Assembly: GCF_005937885.2 (NCBI RefSeq)
Contig: NZ_CP042176.1
Location: forward strand, 2,165,501-2,229,500
Source: Bradyrhizobium sp. KBS0727
GTDB lineage: Bacteria; Pseudomonadota; Alphaproteobacteria; Rhizobiales; Xanthobacteraceae
Direction of reading: 5' to 3'
DNA: 64,000 nucleotides
Shown piece by piece: positions 35,947 to 44,884 of this stretch. The position numbers were made by a program, and so were the translations under genes. Position 1 is the stretch's first letter. Every line of letters begins with the position of its first letter. The notes beneath the pieces are model-generated. The model worked only from the letters and a program-made list of their open reading frames with translations. It did not search any database and was not told the origin of the DNA.

Positions 35947-36339
35947 GGCTTCGTTGGCGGCAATCGATTCCATCAGGGATACCAGCTGACGCTGAACGGT
36001 CTGGTCCTTGATCTTGCTGTAGGCGCGCAGCAACCGCAGGCTGAACGAGCTGTCGAGGAACAGCAGACTTTCGACTTCCCGCGCCTTGCCGTCGCCGTCG
36101 TAGAAGAACGTCACTGGCACGTCGAGCGCGGTGGCGATTTGCTGCAGACGGGCAGCGCCAACGCGGTTGACACCCTTTTCGTACTTCTGGACCTGCTGGA
36201 AGCTGACGCCGAGTTTGTCGCCGAGCTCTGCCTGCGAAATCTTCTGCTCTACGCGCCGCAAGCGAATCCGCTTGCCCAATTCAATGTCGGGTTTGCCGGC
36301 ACTACGCTGCTTCATCTTCTTTGCTGCTGATCTGATCAT
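35944..36339 (-). CDS. XRE/Cro-type helix-turn-helix regulator, PraR/PhrR-like
   Basis: 131 residues. HTH_3 domain near residues 20-78: LGKRIRLRRVEQKISQAELGDKLGVSFQQVQKYEKGVNRVGAARLQQI, read in overlapping parts, is close to rhizobial PraR. The conserved C-terminal helix (RLLRAYSKIKDQTVQRQLVSLMESI) matches the family. PraR in Rhizobium represses quorum-sensing and surface-attachment genes; function here is inferred from similarity only. M9 is an alternative start. Stop codon lies in a palindromic repeat. Confidence 0.88.
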   Translation of the reverse strand: MIRSAAKKMKQRSAGKPDIELGKRIRLRRVEQKISQAELGDKLGVSFQQVQKYEKGVNRVGAARLQQIATALDVPVTFFYDGDGKAREVESLLFLDSSFSLRLLRAYSKIKDQTVQRQLVSLMESIAANEA

Positions 36340-36766
36340 TCTGGTTTTACCGTCCTTCGATCCGAAGCCCTGAAATAGATCAGGGGTTCATCCCTAGTTA
36401 CTGCGTTAAGTCCGTATCGACCCGTGAATTCGCCGTAGGAAACCCAGGAGTCCTGAGAGCCGGATGGTAGCCAAAAACGCTCGCGCGCATTGGAGGCATC
36501 CTGATACCGGCGCTGTCAGCCAAACTCAACCGTTGGCGCCCGGGGCGTCATTGACGAAAACCCCGCATCCTACATGTGCCAAAATATCGGTCCGACCACA
36601 ACCACCGCGAGTTAGATGGACACAGATTTTGAGAGCATACTTACTATCGGCAGGCTATCCTATCCTTCCACCGGGCCAACCAGCCGTCCAGCACCTCGAT
36701 ATCGGTACTACTACGGAGGTAGGCGGACCCGCATCGACCGGCCCGGCGCTCGCCCGTTGCGCCGTG
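36340..36766. other. Intergenic region without recognisable gene
   Basis: 427 bp between the PraR-like gene and the dctA stop. It should hold the promoter of the regulator, which is transcribed leftward from 36339. I see no RNA gene, no ORF with a ribosome-binding site, and no strong palindrome. Base composition is less GC-rich in the middle (36580-36680). Confidence 0.6.
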
Positions 36767-38089
36767 TCAGCCCGCCGTGACGTCGACCACCTCGGCGCCG
36801 TCGAGCACGCGTCGCGCCTTGTCGCGGTCGAGATCGTTTTCCCATGCCGCGACGACGACGGTCGCCACGCAGTTGCCGATCAGGTTGCCGAGCGCACGGG
36901 CCATGCCGATGAACCAGTCGACCGACAGCACCAGCACGAGGCCGATGGCGGGAATGCTGGGCACCGCATTCAGCGTCGCCGCCAGAATGACGATCGCGGA
37001 ACCGGGCACGCCATGCGCGCCCTTTGAGGTGATCAGCGAGACGCCGAGCACCAGCAGCAGGTCGCCGAACGACAGCGGCGTGTTGGTGGCTTGCGCGATG
37101 AACACGACCGCCAGCGTCAGATAGATCGAGAACGCATCGAGGTTGAACGAGTAGCCGGTGGGGATCACCAGGCCCACGACCGAGTCCTTGACGCCCATCC
37201 GTTCCAGCTTGCGCATGATCTGCGGGAGCACGGCGTCGGAGGAGGCGGTGGCGAGAACGATCGTCAGTTCCTCGCGCAAATAGGACAGGAATTTGAGAAT
37301 ATTCAGCCCGGCCAGCGCCATCACGCCGCCAAGCACGCCGAAAACGAAGATCGCCACCGAAACGTAGAACAACGCGACCAGCGACAGCAGTTGCTTGAGC
37401 GAGCCGACGCCGTATTTTCCGACCGTATAGGCCACGGCGCCAAGCACGCCAAGTGGCGCGACACGTACGATCAGGCCCATCGTGCGGAACAGGACGGTCG
37501 ATACGGCGTCGATGAACGACGTGATTTTTTCGGCCTTTTCGCCGCCGACCAGCGCCAGGCTGGTGCCGAACAGGATCGCGAAGAACAGCACCTGCAGCAC
37601 GTCGTTGCGGGACAGCGCGTCGAACGACGTGGTCGGGATGATGTTCATCAGGAAGCTGCCGATGCCGCCGCCCTGCAGCTTGTGGGCATTGTCGGCGTAG
37701 TTGCCGAGCGCCTTGGCGTCGAGCGTCGAGGTGTCGATGTTCATGCCGTGGCCGGGACCGAACAGGTAGGCCAGCAGCAGGCCGACGACGAGTGCAACCG
37801 TCGTCATGGTCTCGAAATAGACCAGCGCCTTGACGCCGACCCGTCCGACCTTCTTCAGGTCGCCGGCGCCGGCGATGCCGTGCACCACGACGCAGAACAC
37901 GATCGGCGCCACGATCATCGAGATCAGCTTCAGGAAGGCGTCGCTGAAGATCTTGAGCGCAACGGCAAAATCGGGCGCGGCGATGCCGAGCACGATTCCG
38001 AGCAGGAGCGCCGCCAGCACCTGGACGAAAAGAGAGGTGTAGAGCGGCTTGCGCGCTTCTGTTGGTGCCGGTGCTGCGATCGTCGACAT
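36767..38089 (-). CDS. dctA: C4-dicarboxylate:cation symporter DctA
   Basis: 440 residues from ATG 38089 (MSTIAAPAPTEARKPLYTSLFVQVL). DAACS family: QVLAALLLGIVLGIAAPDFA, the re-entrant serine-rich loop ATASSDAVLPQIMRKLERMGV, and NLDAFSIYLTLAVVFIAQATN near the substrate site. Imports succinate, malate and fumarate by proton or sodium symport across the inner membrane; in rhizobia it is needed for symbiotic nitrogen fixation. A sigma-54 promoter lies 36 bp upstream of the start. The DctBD sensor pair is not in the window. Confidence 0.95.
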   Translation of the reverse strand: MSTIAAPAPTEARKPLYTSLFVQVLAALLLGIVLGIAAPDFAVALKIFSDAFLKLISMIVAPIVFCVVVHGIAGAGDLKKVGRVGVKALVYFETMTTVALVVGLLLAYLFGPGHGMNIDTSTLDAKALGNYADNAHKLQGGGIGSFLMNIIPTTSFDALSRNDVLQVLFFAILFGTSLALVGGEKAEKITSFIDAVSTVLFRTMGLIVRVAPLGVLGAVAYTVGKYGVGSLKQLLSLVALFYVSVAIFVFGVLGGVMALAGLNILKFLSYLREELTIVLATASSDAVLPQIMRKLERMGVKDSVVGLVIPTGYSFNLDAFSIYLTLAVVFIAQATNTPLSFGDLLLVLGVSLITSKGAHGVPGSAIVILAATLNAVPSIPAIGLVLVLSVDWFIGMARALGNLIGNCVATVVVAAWENDLDRDKARRVLDGAEVVDVTAG

Positions 38090-38124
38090 GGCCTGCTTCC
38101 CCGATTGGTTTCGGACCAAACACA

Positions 38125-38140
38125 GCAAACTATATGCCAA
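38125..38140 (-). promoter_or_regulatory. Sigma-54 promoter of dctA
   Basis: On the minus strand TTGGCATATAGTTTGC has the invariant GG and GC separated by exactly 10 nt and matches the TTGGCAC-N5-TTGC consensus well. It ends 36 bp before the dctA ATG. RpoN/DctD control of dctA is established in rhizobia. Confidence 0.75.
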
Positions 38141-38243
38141 GAAGCGGGTAGCCCGCGTTATCGGGAAACGCGCGCGAAACCGCCGGCTCGACCGCACCAT
38201 CGGCCGCTCAAGCCATTGCCTCGATTGCGGAATCCAGCCACCG

Positions 38244-39752
38244 TCAGCCCTCGTTTTCGAGCGCGCAGCTCACCGTGTAGACGACGCCATGGGGCAAAAA
38301 ATCGACGGTGGCCTCGCCGCCGAGCTGGTCGCGGGCACTGCGCTCGATCAGCCGCGACCCGAAGCCGCGCTGCACCGGTGCCGTAACGTGGGGCCCCCCG
38401 GCCTCGGTCCAGATCATGCGCAGTTTGCGTCCGTCGCCTTCCCAAAGCACTTCCCAGTCCAGCGCGACGGTGCCGATATCGTTCGACAACGCGCCGTATT
38501 TGGCGGCATTGGTCGCGATCTCGTGCACGATCATCGACAGGATCACGGCTAGCCGTGGCGACAGCGGAACCGTCGGCCCGGACATCCGCATCCGTTCCGG
38601 ATTGTTGAGCAGGTACGGCTGCAACACCCGCGCCACCACGTCCTGCAATTCGGAACCCTGCCATTTCTCCTGGCTCAGCAGATTATGCGCTTCCGCCAGT
38701 GCGCCGAGCCTCCCTTCGAATTTCTCGCGCTCGGCCCGGCTCGCGCTGCGGAAGGTTTGCGTCGCGATCGACTGCAGGATCGCAAGTGTGTTCTTGACCC
38801 GATGGTTGAGTTCGTCGATCAGCAGGTCGTGCAGCATCTCGCCGCGGGCGATCGCGGTGGCCATTCGCACCGCAAAGGCGAGGCCGACCATCAGCAGCAC
38901 GCCGCCGATCACGCTGGTGATTGCGAGACTGCGCCATAGTGGGGCGACCAGCGAGCTTTCTGCAATGCCGGCGGCAACCGTCCAGCCGGTCAGCGAAGAG
39001 CGCGCCACGCTGGTGATCAGCGGGACGCCCTCGAGCGACACCGCCGAAAACGTCGCTTCGGGGTTGTGGAACATCTCTGCATAGAGCGAGGGCGAGGCGC
39101 GCTGTCCTATGGTTTCCAGCGAATTCGGCACGCGCGCAAGATTGATGCCTTCGCCGTCGAAGATCGAGATCGTCCAGTCCTTGCCCGGGCGCTGCTGCTC
39201 GATCATGGCCTGGAATATCTCGATCGGCGGGCTGAACGAGATGTCGTAGATCACTTCACCGTCGCGAATGACCGGAACTTCGACCGTCACGATCAGGCGC
39301 TTCTTGATCGCGCCGCTGAACAGGTTCGAGTAGGCCGGCCTCTTTTCCGCAAAGACCTTGTCCACCATCGCGCGGTTGTTGCGTAGCGGCAGGTCGGCGG
39401 TTTCAGACGTGACGGAAGAGAATACCAGGCGGCCTTCGCGATCCGCTACCAGCACGACGCCGCCTTCGGCATATTGCTCGAGAAAGCCTTGCGCCATCCG
39501 GCGGAAGCCGTTGAGATCACGATCACGCAGCGCATTGGTCAGCGACAGAACCTGCAGCGCCCCGGTCATGCGCAGCATTTCGGCATCCAGCACCAGGCGG
39601 ATGCTGCGCACGGTTTCCCCGACGCGCTGCGTGGCGTCCCTGCGATCCTGCTCGTAATTATTGTAAACGATGCCGGCCGCGAAAATAATCAGCGGCAGTG
39701 TGGTTCCCGCGACCAGAAGTGCGAGACGCACTGGCAGTGAGAGTTTTGGCAA
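38244..39752 (-). CDS. Membrane-bound HWE-family sensor histidine kinase
   Basis: About 502 residues from a TTG at 39752 (PKLSLPVRLALLVAGTTLPLII follows); a GTG at 39854 would add 34 residues that look non-coding. Membrane helix 1, a periplasmic Cache-like sensor domain (residues about 35-275), membrane helix 2 (SLAITSVIGGVLLMVGLAFAV), then a kinase core of the HWE type: H-box ELNHRVKNTLAILQSIATQTFR and N-box HEIATNAAKYGALS. HWE kinases in alphaproteobacteria often feed the general-stress PhyR pathway. No response-regulator gene is adjacent. The stop is 154 bp upstream of dctA in the same orientation. Confidence 0.88.
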   Translation of the reverse strand: MPKLSLPVRLALLVAGTTLPLIIFAAGIVYNNYEQDRRDATQRVGETVRSIRLVLDAEMLRMTGALQVLSLTNALRDRDLNGFRRMAQGFLEQYAEGGVVLVADREGRLVFSSVTSETADLPLRNNRAMVDKVFAEKRPAYSNLFSGAIKKRLIVTVEVPVIRDGEVIYDISFSPPIEIFQAMIEQQRPGKDWTISIFDGEGINLARVPNSLETIGQRASPSLYAEMFHNPEATFSAVSLEGVPLITSVARSSLTGWTVAAGIAESSLVAPLWRSLAITSVIGGVLLMVGLAFAVRMATAIARGEMLHDLLIDELNHRVKNTLAILQSIATQTFRSASRAEREKFEGRLGALAEAHNLLSQEKWQGSELQDVVARVLQPYLLNNPERMRMSGPTVPLSPRLAVILSMIVHEIATNAAKYGALSNDIGTVALDWEVLWEGDGRKLRMIWTEAGGPHVTAPVQRGFGSRLIERSARDQLGGEATVDFLPHGVVYTVSCALENEG

Positions 39753-39892
39753 TGCACGTCCCGGATCGGATCGGCCCAATAACGTCAAGCATAGGAGAAG
39801 CGGCCGAAATCCGCCAAGGATATTAATCAGTTCAGGACAGCGGGCGGGTTCCACGACGCCTGTCTTGGGCGTCGCGGAACCCGGATCTGCTT

Positions 39893-41167
39893 CTATAGAT
39901 TGCTGTCGCTGATCGCGGCATACACCATCGTGCGCAGTTCGCGCCGCAGCGGATAGGCGCTCGATGGCAACACCTGCGTCATGAAGATGGTGATCAGCTC
40001 TTCCGCCGGATCGATAAAGAACGACGTGGTCGCAGCACCACCCCAGTTGAATTCGCCGGGACTGCCGGCGATCAGGGTCTGCGCCGGATTCATGGTGACG
40101 GCAAAGCCGAGACCGAATCCGATGCCGTTATAGGCCGCCTCCGAGAACATCGAGCGCGACATGGCCGGCAGGTCGACGCCGCCGGGCAGGTGGTTCGACG
40201 CCATCAATTTCAGCGTCTTCGGGCCCAACAATCTCACACCGCCGAGTTCGCCGCCATTGAGCAGCGCGCGGCAGAAGGTGAGATAGTCGGCCGCGGTCGA
40301 GCACAGGCCGCCGCCACCGGAAACAAGGGAGGGCGGTGAAAGGAACGAACTCGTGGCAGGGTCGTCCTGCAGCGTCAGCGTGCCCTTGCGATCGGCCGCG
40401 AGCGGATTGAAACCGCCTTGCGGGTCGGCCGAATAACAGGCCGCGAAGCGATGGGCCTTTTCCTTCGGCACGAAGAAGTCGGTATCGTTCATGCCGAGCG
40501 GGCCGAGGATCCGTTCCTTCAAAAACTGCTCGAACGGCATTCCGCTGATCTTGCCTACGAGATAGCCGATCACGTCGGTGGCGACCGAATAGTTCCAGGC
40601 CTCACCCGGCGAAAATTCCAGCGGAATCTTGGCGAGGTCCTCGATCATCGATTGCAGCGTGCCGGCCTTGATCACTTCGCCGATCTTGTTCTCGCGATAG
40701 GCGGCGTCGACATTGGAGCGTTGCTGGAAGCCGTACGTCAGACCAGAGGTGTGGCGCAGCAGGTCGACGATCAGCATCGGCCGCGACGGCGGCCGGGTCA
40801 GAAAGGCTGGGTAGGTGCCGGCCAGGAACACGCCGAGGTTCTTCCATTCCGGAATGTATTTATGGACGGGCTCGTCGAGCGCGACGCGGCCTTCCTCCAC
40901 CAGCATCATGAAGGCCACCGACGTGATCGGCTTGGTCATGGAATAGATCCGGAAGATCGTGTCTTCCTTGACCGGAACCTTGCGCTCGACGTCGGCAAAG
41001 CCCTGCACCGTCGAGTGGACGATCTTGCCGCGCCGATAGACCAGCAACTGCGTTCCGGGGAAGCGGCCGGCATCGACATAGCGCTGCTTCAGGTGATTTT
41101 CGAGACGGTCGAGCGCCGGCTTGGACATTCCGGCGGATTCGGGCGAGGCGGGGGTGGGGGCTAACAT
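39893..41167 (-). CDS. Serine hydrolase of the class C beta-lactamase fold (family VIII esterase-like)
   Basis: 424 residues, no signal peptide, so cytoplasmic and not a resistance beta-lactamase. Active-site serine in S-M-T-K (Ser76, Lys79) and the tyrosine motif YSVAT (Tyr193); a WGG motif (FNWGGAATTSFFIDP) replaces KTG. This pattern fits family VIII carboxylesterases such as EstB. It hydrolyses small esters or lactones; substrate unknown. Divergent from the ring-cleavage dioxygenase gene with 151 bp between. Confidence 0.88.
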   Translation of the reverse strand: MLAPTPASPESAGMSKPALDRLENHLKQRYVDAGRFPGTQLLVYRRGKIVHSTVQGFADVERKVPVKEDTIFRIYSMTKPITSVAFMMLVEEGRVALDEPVHKYIPEWKNLGVFLAGTYPAFLTRPPSRPMLIVDLLRHTSGLTYGFQQRSNVDAAYRENKIGEVIKAGTLQSMIEDLAKIPLEFSPGEAWNYSVATDVIGYLVGKISGMPFEQFLKERILGPLGMNDTDFFVPKEKAHRFAACYSADPQGGFNPLAADRKGTLTLQDDPATSSFLSPPSLVSGGGGLCSTAADYLTFCRALLNGGELGGVRLLGPKTLKLMASNHLPGGVDLPAMSRSMFSEAAYNGIGFGLGFAVTMNPAQTLIAGSPGEFNWGGAATTSFFIDPAEELITIFMTQVLPSSAYPLRRELRTMVYAAISDSNL

Positions 41168-41241
41168 CAGGGGCTGATCTCCTGCAGGCTGGGTACGGAC
41201 CTAGATAGCCGAAAAGTGTAGCCTGTTCCAACGGCCTGAGC

Positions 41242-41256
41242 ATACCCATGGGATAC
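41242..41256. promoter_or_regulatory. Possible operator between the esterase and dioxygenase genes
   Basis: ATACCCATGGGATAC at 41242-41256 contains a perfect 8-bp palindrome CCCATGGG (41245-41252) in the divergent intergenic region. No regulator gene is adjacent. Tentative. Confidence 0.25.
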
Positions 41257-41318
41257 CCTTGGGCCGAACGGTGCTATAGGCTGGCAGAGCCATTCGCGCA
41301 GCCCGCAGGACAGCCAAA

Positions 41319-42233
41319 ATGACCCAGTTCAACGAGACCGAACTCACCGCCGCCGTGATCCGCAGCTTCGACGATACCCCGGATCCGCGCGCCAAATTCC
41401 TGCTGCAGGAACTGGTGAAGTCGCTACACGACTATGTCAGCAAGACCGGTCTCACCTTCGAGGAATGGGAATACGCGATCGATTTCCTGACCCGGACCGG
41501 GCAGAAATGCACCCCGATCCGGCAGGAGTTCATTCTGCTCTCCGACGTGCTCGGCGTCTCGATGCTGGTCGACGCCGTCAACCACCGGGAGCGCGAAGGC
41601 GCCACCGAGACTACCGTGCTTGGCCCGTTCTATGTCGGCGAGCACAAGGTGATGCCGCACGGCACCGACGTCTCGGCCAATCTGCCGGGCGAGCGGATGT
41701 TCGTGCAGAGCCGCGTCACCGACCTCAACGGCAAGCCGTTGGCCAATGTGCCGGTCGACATCTGGCACGCCGATGACGAAGGCTATTACGATTCACAGCG
41801 GCCGACCTATGCGACCGAAGGCCCGTCGTCGCGGGCGCGCTTCGTCACCGACGCCGACGGCCGGTTCTTCTTCCGCACCATTCTGCCGTGCAGCTATCCG
41901 ATTCCAACCGACGGTCCGGTCGGCGAGATGATCCTCCAGGTCCGCCGTCACCCGATGCGGCCGGCGCATGTGCATTTCCTGGTCAATGCGCCAGGCTACG
42001 AGCCTTTGATCACGCACGTCTTCATCGATGGCGACAAATATCTGGATTCCGACGTGGTGTTCGGGGTCAAGGACGAGCTGGTTGCGAAAATCGAAAAACG
42101 TACCGATGCGCTGATGCCGGACGGCAAGCCAGCGGAGGTTCCGTGGCACCTGATGACGTACGAATTCCACATGAAGCCCGGCCAGGGCGCCGCGCCGAAA
42201 CCGATGGCGGCGAAGGCCCAAGAACACGCTTGA
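41319..42233 (+). CDS. Intradiol ring-cleavage dioxygenase, hydroxyquinol 1,2-dioxygenase-like
   Basis: 304 residues. N-terminal all-helical catechol-dioxygenase cap (residues 1-100), then the beta-sandwich core with the non-haem Fe(III) ligands: Tyr in DEGYYDSQ (156/157), Tyr193 in CSYPIP, and His217/His219 in RPAHVHF. Splits hydroxyquinol or catechol between the hydroxyls to a maleylacetate or muconate. The matching maleylacetate reductase is not here, so it is an isolated lower-pathway enzyme. The stop codon lies in the first unit of a 12-bp tandem repeat. Confidence 0.92.
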   Translation: MTQFNETELTAAVIRSFDDTPDPRAKFLLQELVKSLHDYVSKTGLTFEEWEYAIDFLTRTGQKCTPIRQEFILLSDVLGVSMLVDAVNHREREGATETTVLGPFYVGEHKVMPHGTDVSANLPGERMFVQSRVTDLNGKPLANVPVDIWHADDEGYYDSQRPTYATEGPSSRARFVTDADGRFFFRTILPCSYPIPTDGPVGEMILQVRRHPMRPAHVHFLVNAPGYEPLITHVFIDGDKYLDSDVVFGVKDELVAKIEKRTDALMPDGKPAEVPWHLMTYEFHMKPGQGAAPKPMAAKAQEHA

Positions 42234-42269
42234 GAACACGCTTGAGAACACGCCTGAGAACACGCCTGA
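42222..42269 (+). repeat. Four tandem 12-bp repeats spanning the dioxygenase stop codon
   Basis: Units gaacacgcttga at 42222 and 42234, and gaacacgcctga at 42246 and 42258, without gaps. The unit length is a multiple of three, so each copy repeats the in-frame TGA (42231, 42243, 42255, 42267), giving four successive stop codons. Confidence 0.95.
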
Positions 42270-42288
42270 AGCCGCTTTGAAAGCACCT

Positions 42289-42321
42289 GCTCAATTCTTG
42301 TGCGCCGCACAAGAATTGAGC
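42289..42321. terminator. Perfect 15-bp hairpin after the dioxygenase gene
   Basis: Arms gctcaattcttgtgc (42289-42303) and gcacaagaattgagc (42307-42321) with a 3-nt loop, 55 bp after the stop. No U-tract follows. It insulates the dioxygenase gene from the nitrate operon. Confidence 0.75.
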
Positions 42322-42419
42322 GAATCGCAAATTTTGGGTGCTGGCGCCGGTGTTTGCGAGCCGTTCAGCCTAACCCATACTTCGCTGAAATATATCAGTT
42401 TTTTGTAATGCGGGAGGCT

Positions 42420-42434
42420 TGGCACGAAGCTTGA
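42420..42434 (+). promoter_or_regulatory. Sigma-54 promoter of the nitrate operon
   Basis: TGGCACGAAGCTTGA matches the sigma-54 consensus TGGCACG-N4-TTGC except for the last base (A for C), with GG-to-G spacing correct. It is 153 bp before the binding-protein start. RpoN/NtrC control of nitrate assimilation is established in rhizobia. The leader of about 140 nt contains a small GC hairpin (42502-42516). Confidence 0.65.
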
Positions 42435-42587
42435 ATAGCTTGTGCTGACGCCATTGTAGCCGTCCCTCGAGACCAATCATCCGAATTGTAACGCCGCAAC
42501 TCCGGGGCCTCCCCGGAACGCGCCCCTGTGCGCCCCGCGGCTTTGCCAAACGGACGGCCCGCTCAGATGCAAAGGACAGCGATACCC

Positions 42588-43904
42588 ATGACGAAGCCCA
42601 CACTTCCGACCTCCCGCGGCCTCAGCCGTCGTCAGCTCCTGAAAGCGACCGGTGGCACGGCCGCATTGCTCGCCGCTGCGAAGTTGAATTTCCCGGCCGG
42701 CGCCTTCGCGCAGGGCGCGGGTCCGGAAGTGACCAAGGCGACGCTCGGCTTCATCGCGTTGAGCGATGCCGGGCCGCTGTTCGTCGCCAAGGACAAGGGC
42801 CTGTTCGCCAAATACGGCATGCCCGACGTCGAGGTCGCCAAGCAGGCGTCGTGGGGAACGACCCGCGACAACCTCGTGCTCGGCGGTGAAGGCAACGGCA
42901 TCGATGGCGCGCACATCCTGAGCCCGATGCCGTATCTGATTTCGGCCGGCAAGGTGACGCAGAACAACCAGCCGACGCCGATGTACATCCTGGCGCGGCT
43001 CAATCTCGATGCGCAGTGCATCTCGATCGCCAAGGAATATGCCGACCTCAAGATCGGAGCCGACTCGTCGCCACTGAAGGCGGTATTCGAACAGAAGAAG
43101 GCGGCCGGCAAATCGGCGAAGATCGCCATGACCTTCCCGGGCGGCACGCATGACCTGTGGATCCGTTATTGGCTGGCCGCCGGTGGCATCGATCCCGACA
43201 AGGACGTCGAGACCATCGTGGTGCCGCCGCCGCAGATGGTGGCCAACATGAAGGTCGGCACCATGGACGCCTTCTGCGTCGGCGAACCCTGGAATTTGCA
43301 GTTGATCCACCAGGGCATCGGCTACACCGCCGTCAATACCGGCGAGATCTGGAACAAGCATCCGGAGAAGTCGCTCGGCATGCGCGCGGCGTGGGTCGAC
43401 AAGAATCCGAAGGCTGCCAAGGCCATTCTGATGGCGGTCATGGAAGCCCAGCAATGGGCCGACAAGATGGAGAACAAGGCTGAACTGGCGGCCATCATGG
43501 GCAAGCGGCAGTGGATGAACTGCCCGGTCGAGGACGTACTCGATCGCAGCGCCGGCAAGTTCGACTACGGCCTGCCTGGCAAGGTGGTCGAGAACTCGCC
43601 CCACATCATGAAGTACTGGCGCGACCATGCCTCCTATCCGTTCCAGAGCCATGACCTCTGGTTCATCACCGAGGATATCCGCTGGGGCAAGTATGAAGCC
43701 GGTTACGACGCCAAGGCGCTGATCGCCAAGGTCAACCGTGAAGATCTCTGGAAGGATGCCGCCAAGGAGCTCGGCGTTGCGGCCGCCGACATTCCGACCT
43801 CGACCTCGCGCGGCAAGGAGACCTTCTTCGACGGCAAGGTGTTCGACCCGGAGAATCCTGCGGCGTACCTCAAGTCCCTGTCCATCAAGCGTGTTGACGT
43901 CTGA
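42588..43904 (+). CDS. nrtA: Nitrate-type ABC transporter substrate-binding protein (NrtA/CmpA family)
   Basis: 438 residues from ATG 42588 (AAAGGA upstream). Tat signal SRRQLLKATGG, cleaved near FAQG. Mature region has the NrtA pattern: TLGFIALSDAGPLFVAKDKGLFAKYG, SWGTTRDNLVLGGEGNGIDGAHIL, and FPGGTHDLWIRYWLAAGGIDPDKDV. Periplasmic nitrate receptor. First gene of the nitrate operon; permease and ATPase follow. Confidence 0.92.
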   Translation: MTKPTLPTSRGLSRRQLLKATGGTAALLAAAKLNFPAGAFAQGAGPEVTKATLGFIALSDAGPLFVAKDKGLFAKYGMPDVEVAKQASWGTTRDNLVLGGEGNGIDGAHILSPMPYLISAGKVTQNNQPTPMYILARLNLDAQCISIAKEYADLKIGADSSPLKAVFEQKKAAGKSAKIAMTFPGGTHDLWIRYWLAAGGIDPDKDVETIVVPPPQMVANMKVGTMDAFCVGEPWNLQLIHQGIGYTAVNTGEIWNKHPEKSLGMRAAWVDKNPKAAKAILMAVMEAQQWADKMENKAELAAIMGKRQWMNCPVEDVLDRSAGKFDYGLPGKVVENSPHIMKYWRDHASYPFQSHDLWFITEDIRWGKYEAGYDAKALIAKVNREDLWKDAAKELGVAAADIPTSTSRGKETFFDGKVFDPENPAAYLKSLSIKRVDV

Positions 43905-43967
43905 TCCAGGCAGGGCCGCGCGCTTCCCGTGTGCGGCCCGCCCCCTGAACACGGAGATACACTTTCA

Positions 43968-44873
43968 ATGTCGATGCCTGCCATGAAAGCCGAAGCCTCT
44001 GCGGTGGCGATTCCGACGACGGTGGCCACCGCGGCGCCGGTTGTGACGATGACGCCGAAGCGGACGCCGCGCACTGAGAAATACGCCAAGATGGCGAAGG
44101 AGACCGCGGCGCACGTCGTGCCGCCGCTGATCGTTCTGGCGCTGTTGATGCTGTTCTGGGAGCTGGTTTGCCGCCGCACGGGATCAACCCTGCCGCCGCC
44201 GTCGAAGGTGTTCAAGGACACCAAGGAACTGATCCTCGATCCGTTCTTCGACCATGGCGGTATCGACAAGGGCCTGTTCTGGCATCTGTCCGCCAGCCTT
44301 CAGCGCGTCGCGCTCGGTTATTCGATCGCCGCCGTCGTCGGCATCGCGCTTGGCACACTGGTTGGACAATCGGTCTGGGCGATGCGCGGCCTCGATCCGC
44401 TGTTCCAGGTGCTGCGCACGATTCCGCCGCTGGCCTGGTTGCCGCTGGCGCTGGCAGCGTTCCGTGACGGCCAGCCCTCGGCGATCTTCGTAATCTTCAT
44501 CACCTCGGTGTGGCCGATCATCATCAACACCGCCGTCGGTATCCGCAACATCCCGCAGGACTACCGCAACGTCGCCGCCGTGGTGCAGCTCAACCCGCTC
44601 GAGTTCTTTACCAAGGTGATGATCCCGGCCGCAGCCCCCTACATGTTCACAGGCCTGCGCATCGGCATTGGGCTGTCGTGGCTTGCCATCGTCGCCGCCG
44701 AAATGCTGATCGGCGGCGTCGGTATCGGCTTCTTCATCTGGGATGCTTGGAATTCCTCGCACATCAGCGAAATCATCCTGGCGCTGTTCTACGTCGGCAT
44801 CATCGGCTTCGTGCTCGACCGACTGATCGCGGCGCTCGGCAAGTTCGTGACCCGCGGCACCGCCGCGAACTGA
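43968..44873 (+). CDS. nrtB: Nitrate-type ABC transporter permease (NrtB)
   Basis: 301 residues from ATG 43968 with ACGGAGA upstream. A polar N-terminal tail of 50 residues precedes the first helix (HVVPPLIVLALLMLFWELV). BPD_transp_1 domain with NVAAVVQLNPLEFFTKVMIPAAAPYMFTGLRIGIGLSWLAIVAAEML, typical of nitrate/sulfonate permeases. Forms a homodimeric channel for nitrate in the inner membrane. Confidence 0.93.
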   Translation: MSMPAMKAEASAVAIPTTVATAAPVVTMTPKRTPRTEKYAKMAKETAAHVVPPLIVLALLMLFWELVCRRTGSTLPPPSKVFKDTKELILDPFFDHGGIDKGLFWHLSASLQRVALGYSIAAVVGIALGTLVGQSVWAMRGLDPLFQVLRTIPPLAWLPLALAAFRDGQPSAIFVIFITSVWPIIINTAVGIRNIPQDYRNVAAVVQLNPLEFFTKVMIPAAAPYMFTGLRIGIGLSWLAIVAAEMLIGGVGIGFFIWDAWNSSHISEIILALFYVGIIGFVLDRLIAALGKFVTRGTAAN

Positions 44874-44884
44874 AGGAACATGTG

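Noticed and set aside
36373..36766. Possible tRNA or small RNA in the 427-bp gap before dctA
   Set aside because: No T-loop (GGTTCGA), no acceptor pairing and no terminator-like hairpin could be found.
39893..41167. Beta-lactamase resistance gene
   Set aside because: The S-x-x-K and tyrosine motifs are present, but there is no signal peptide and the KTG motif is replaced by WGG, which fits an esterase.
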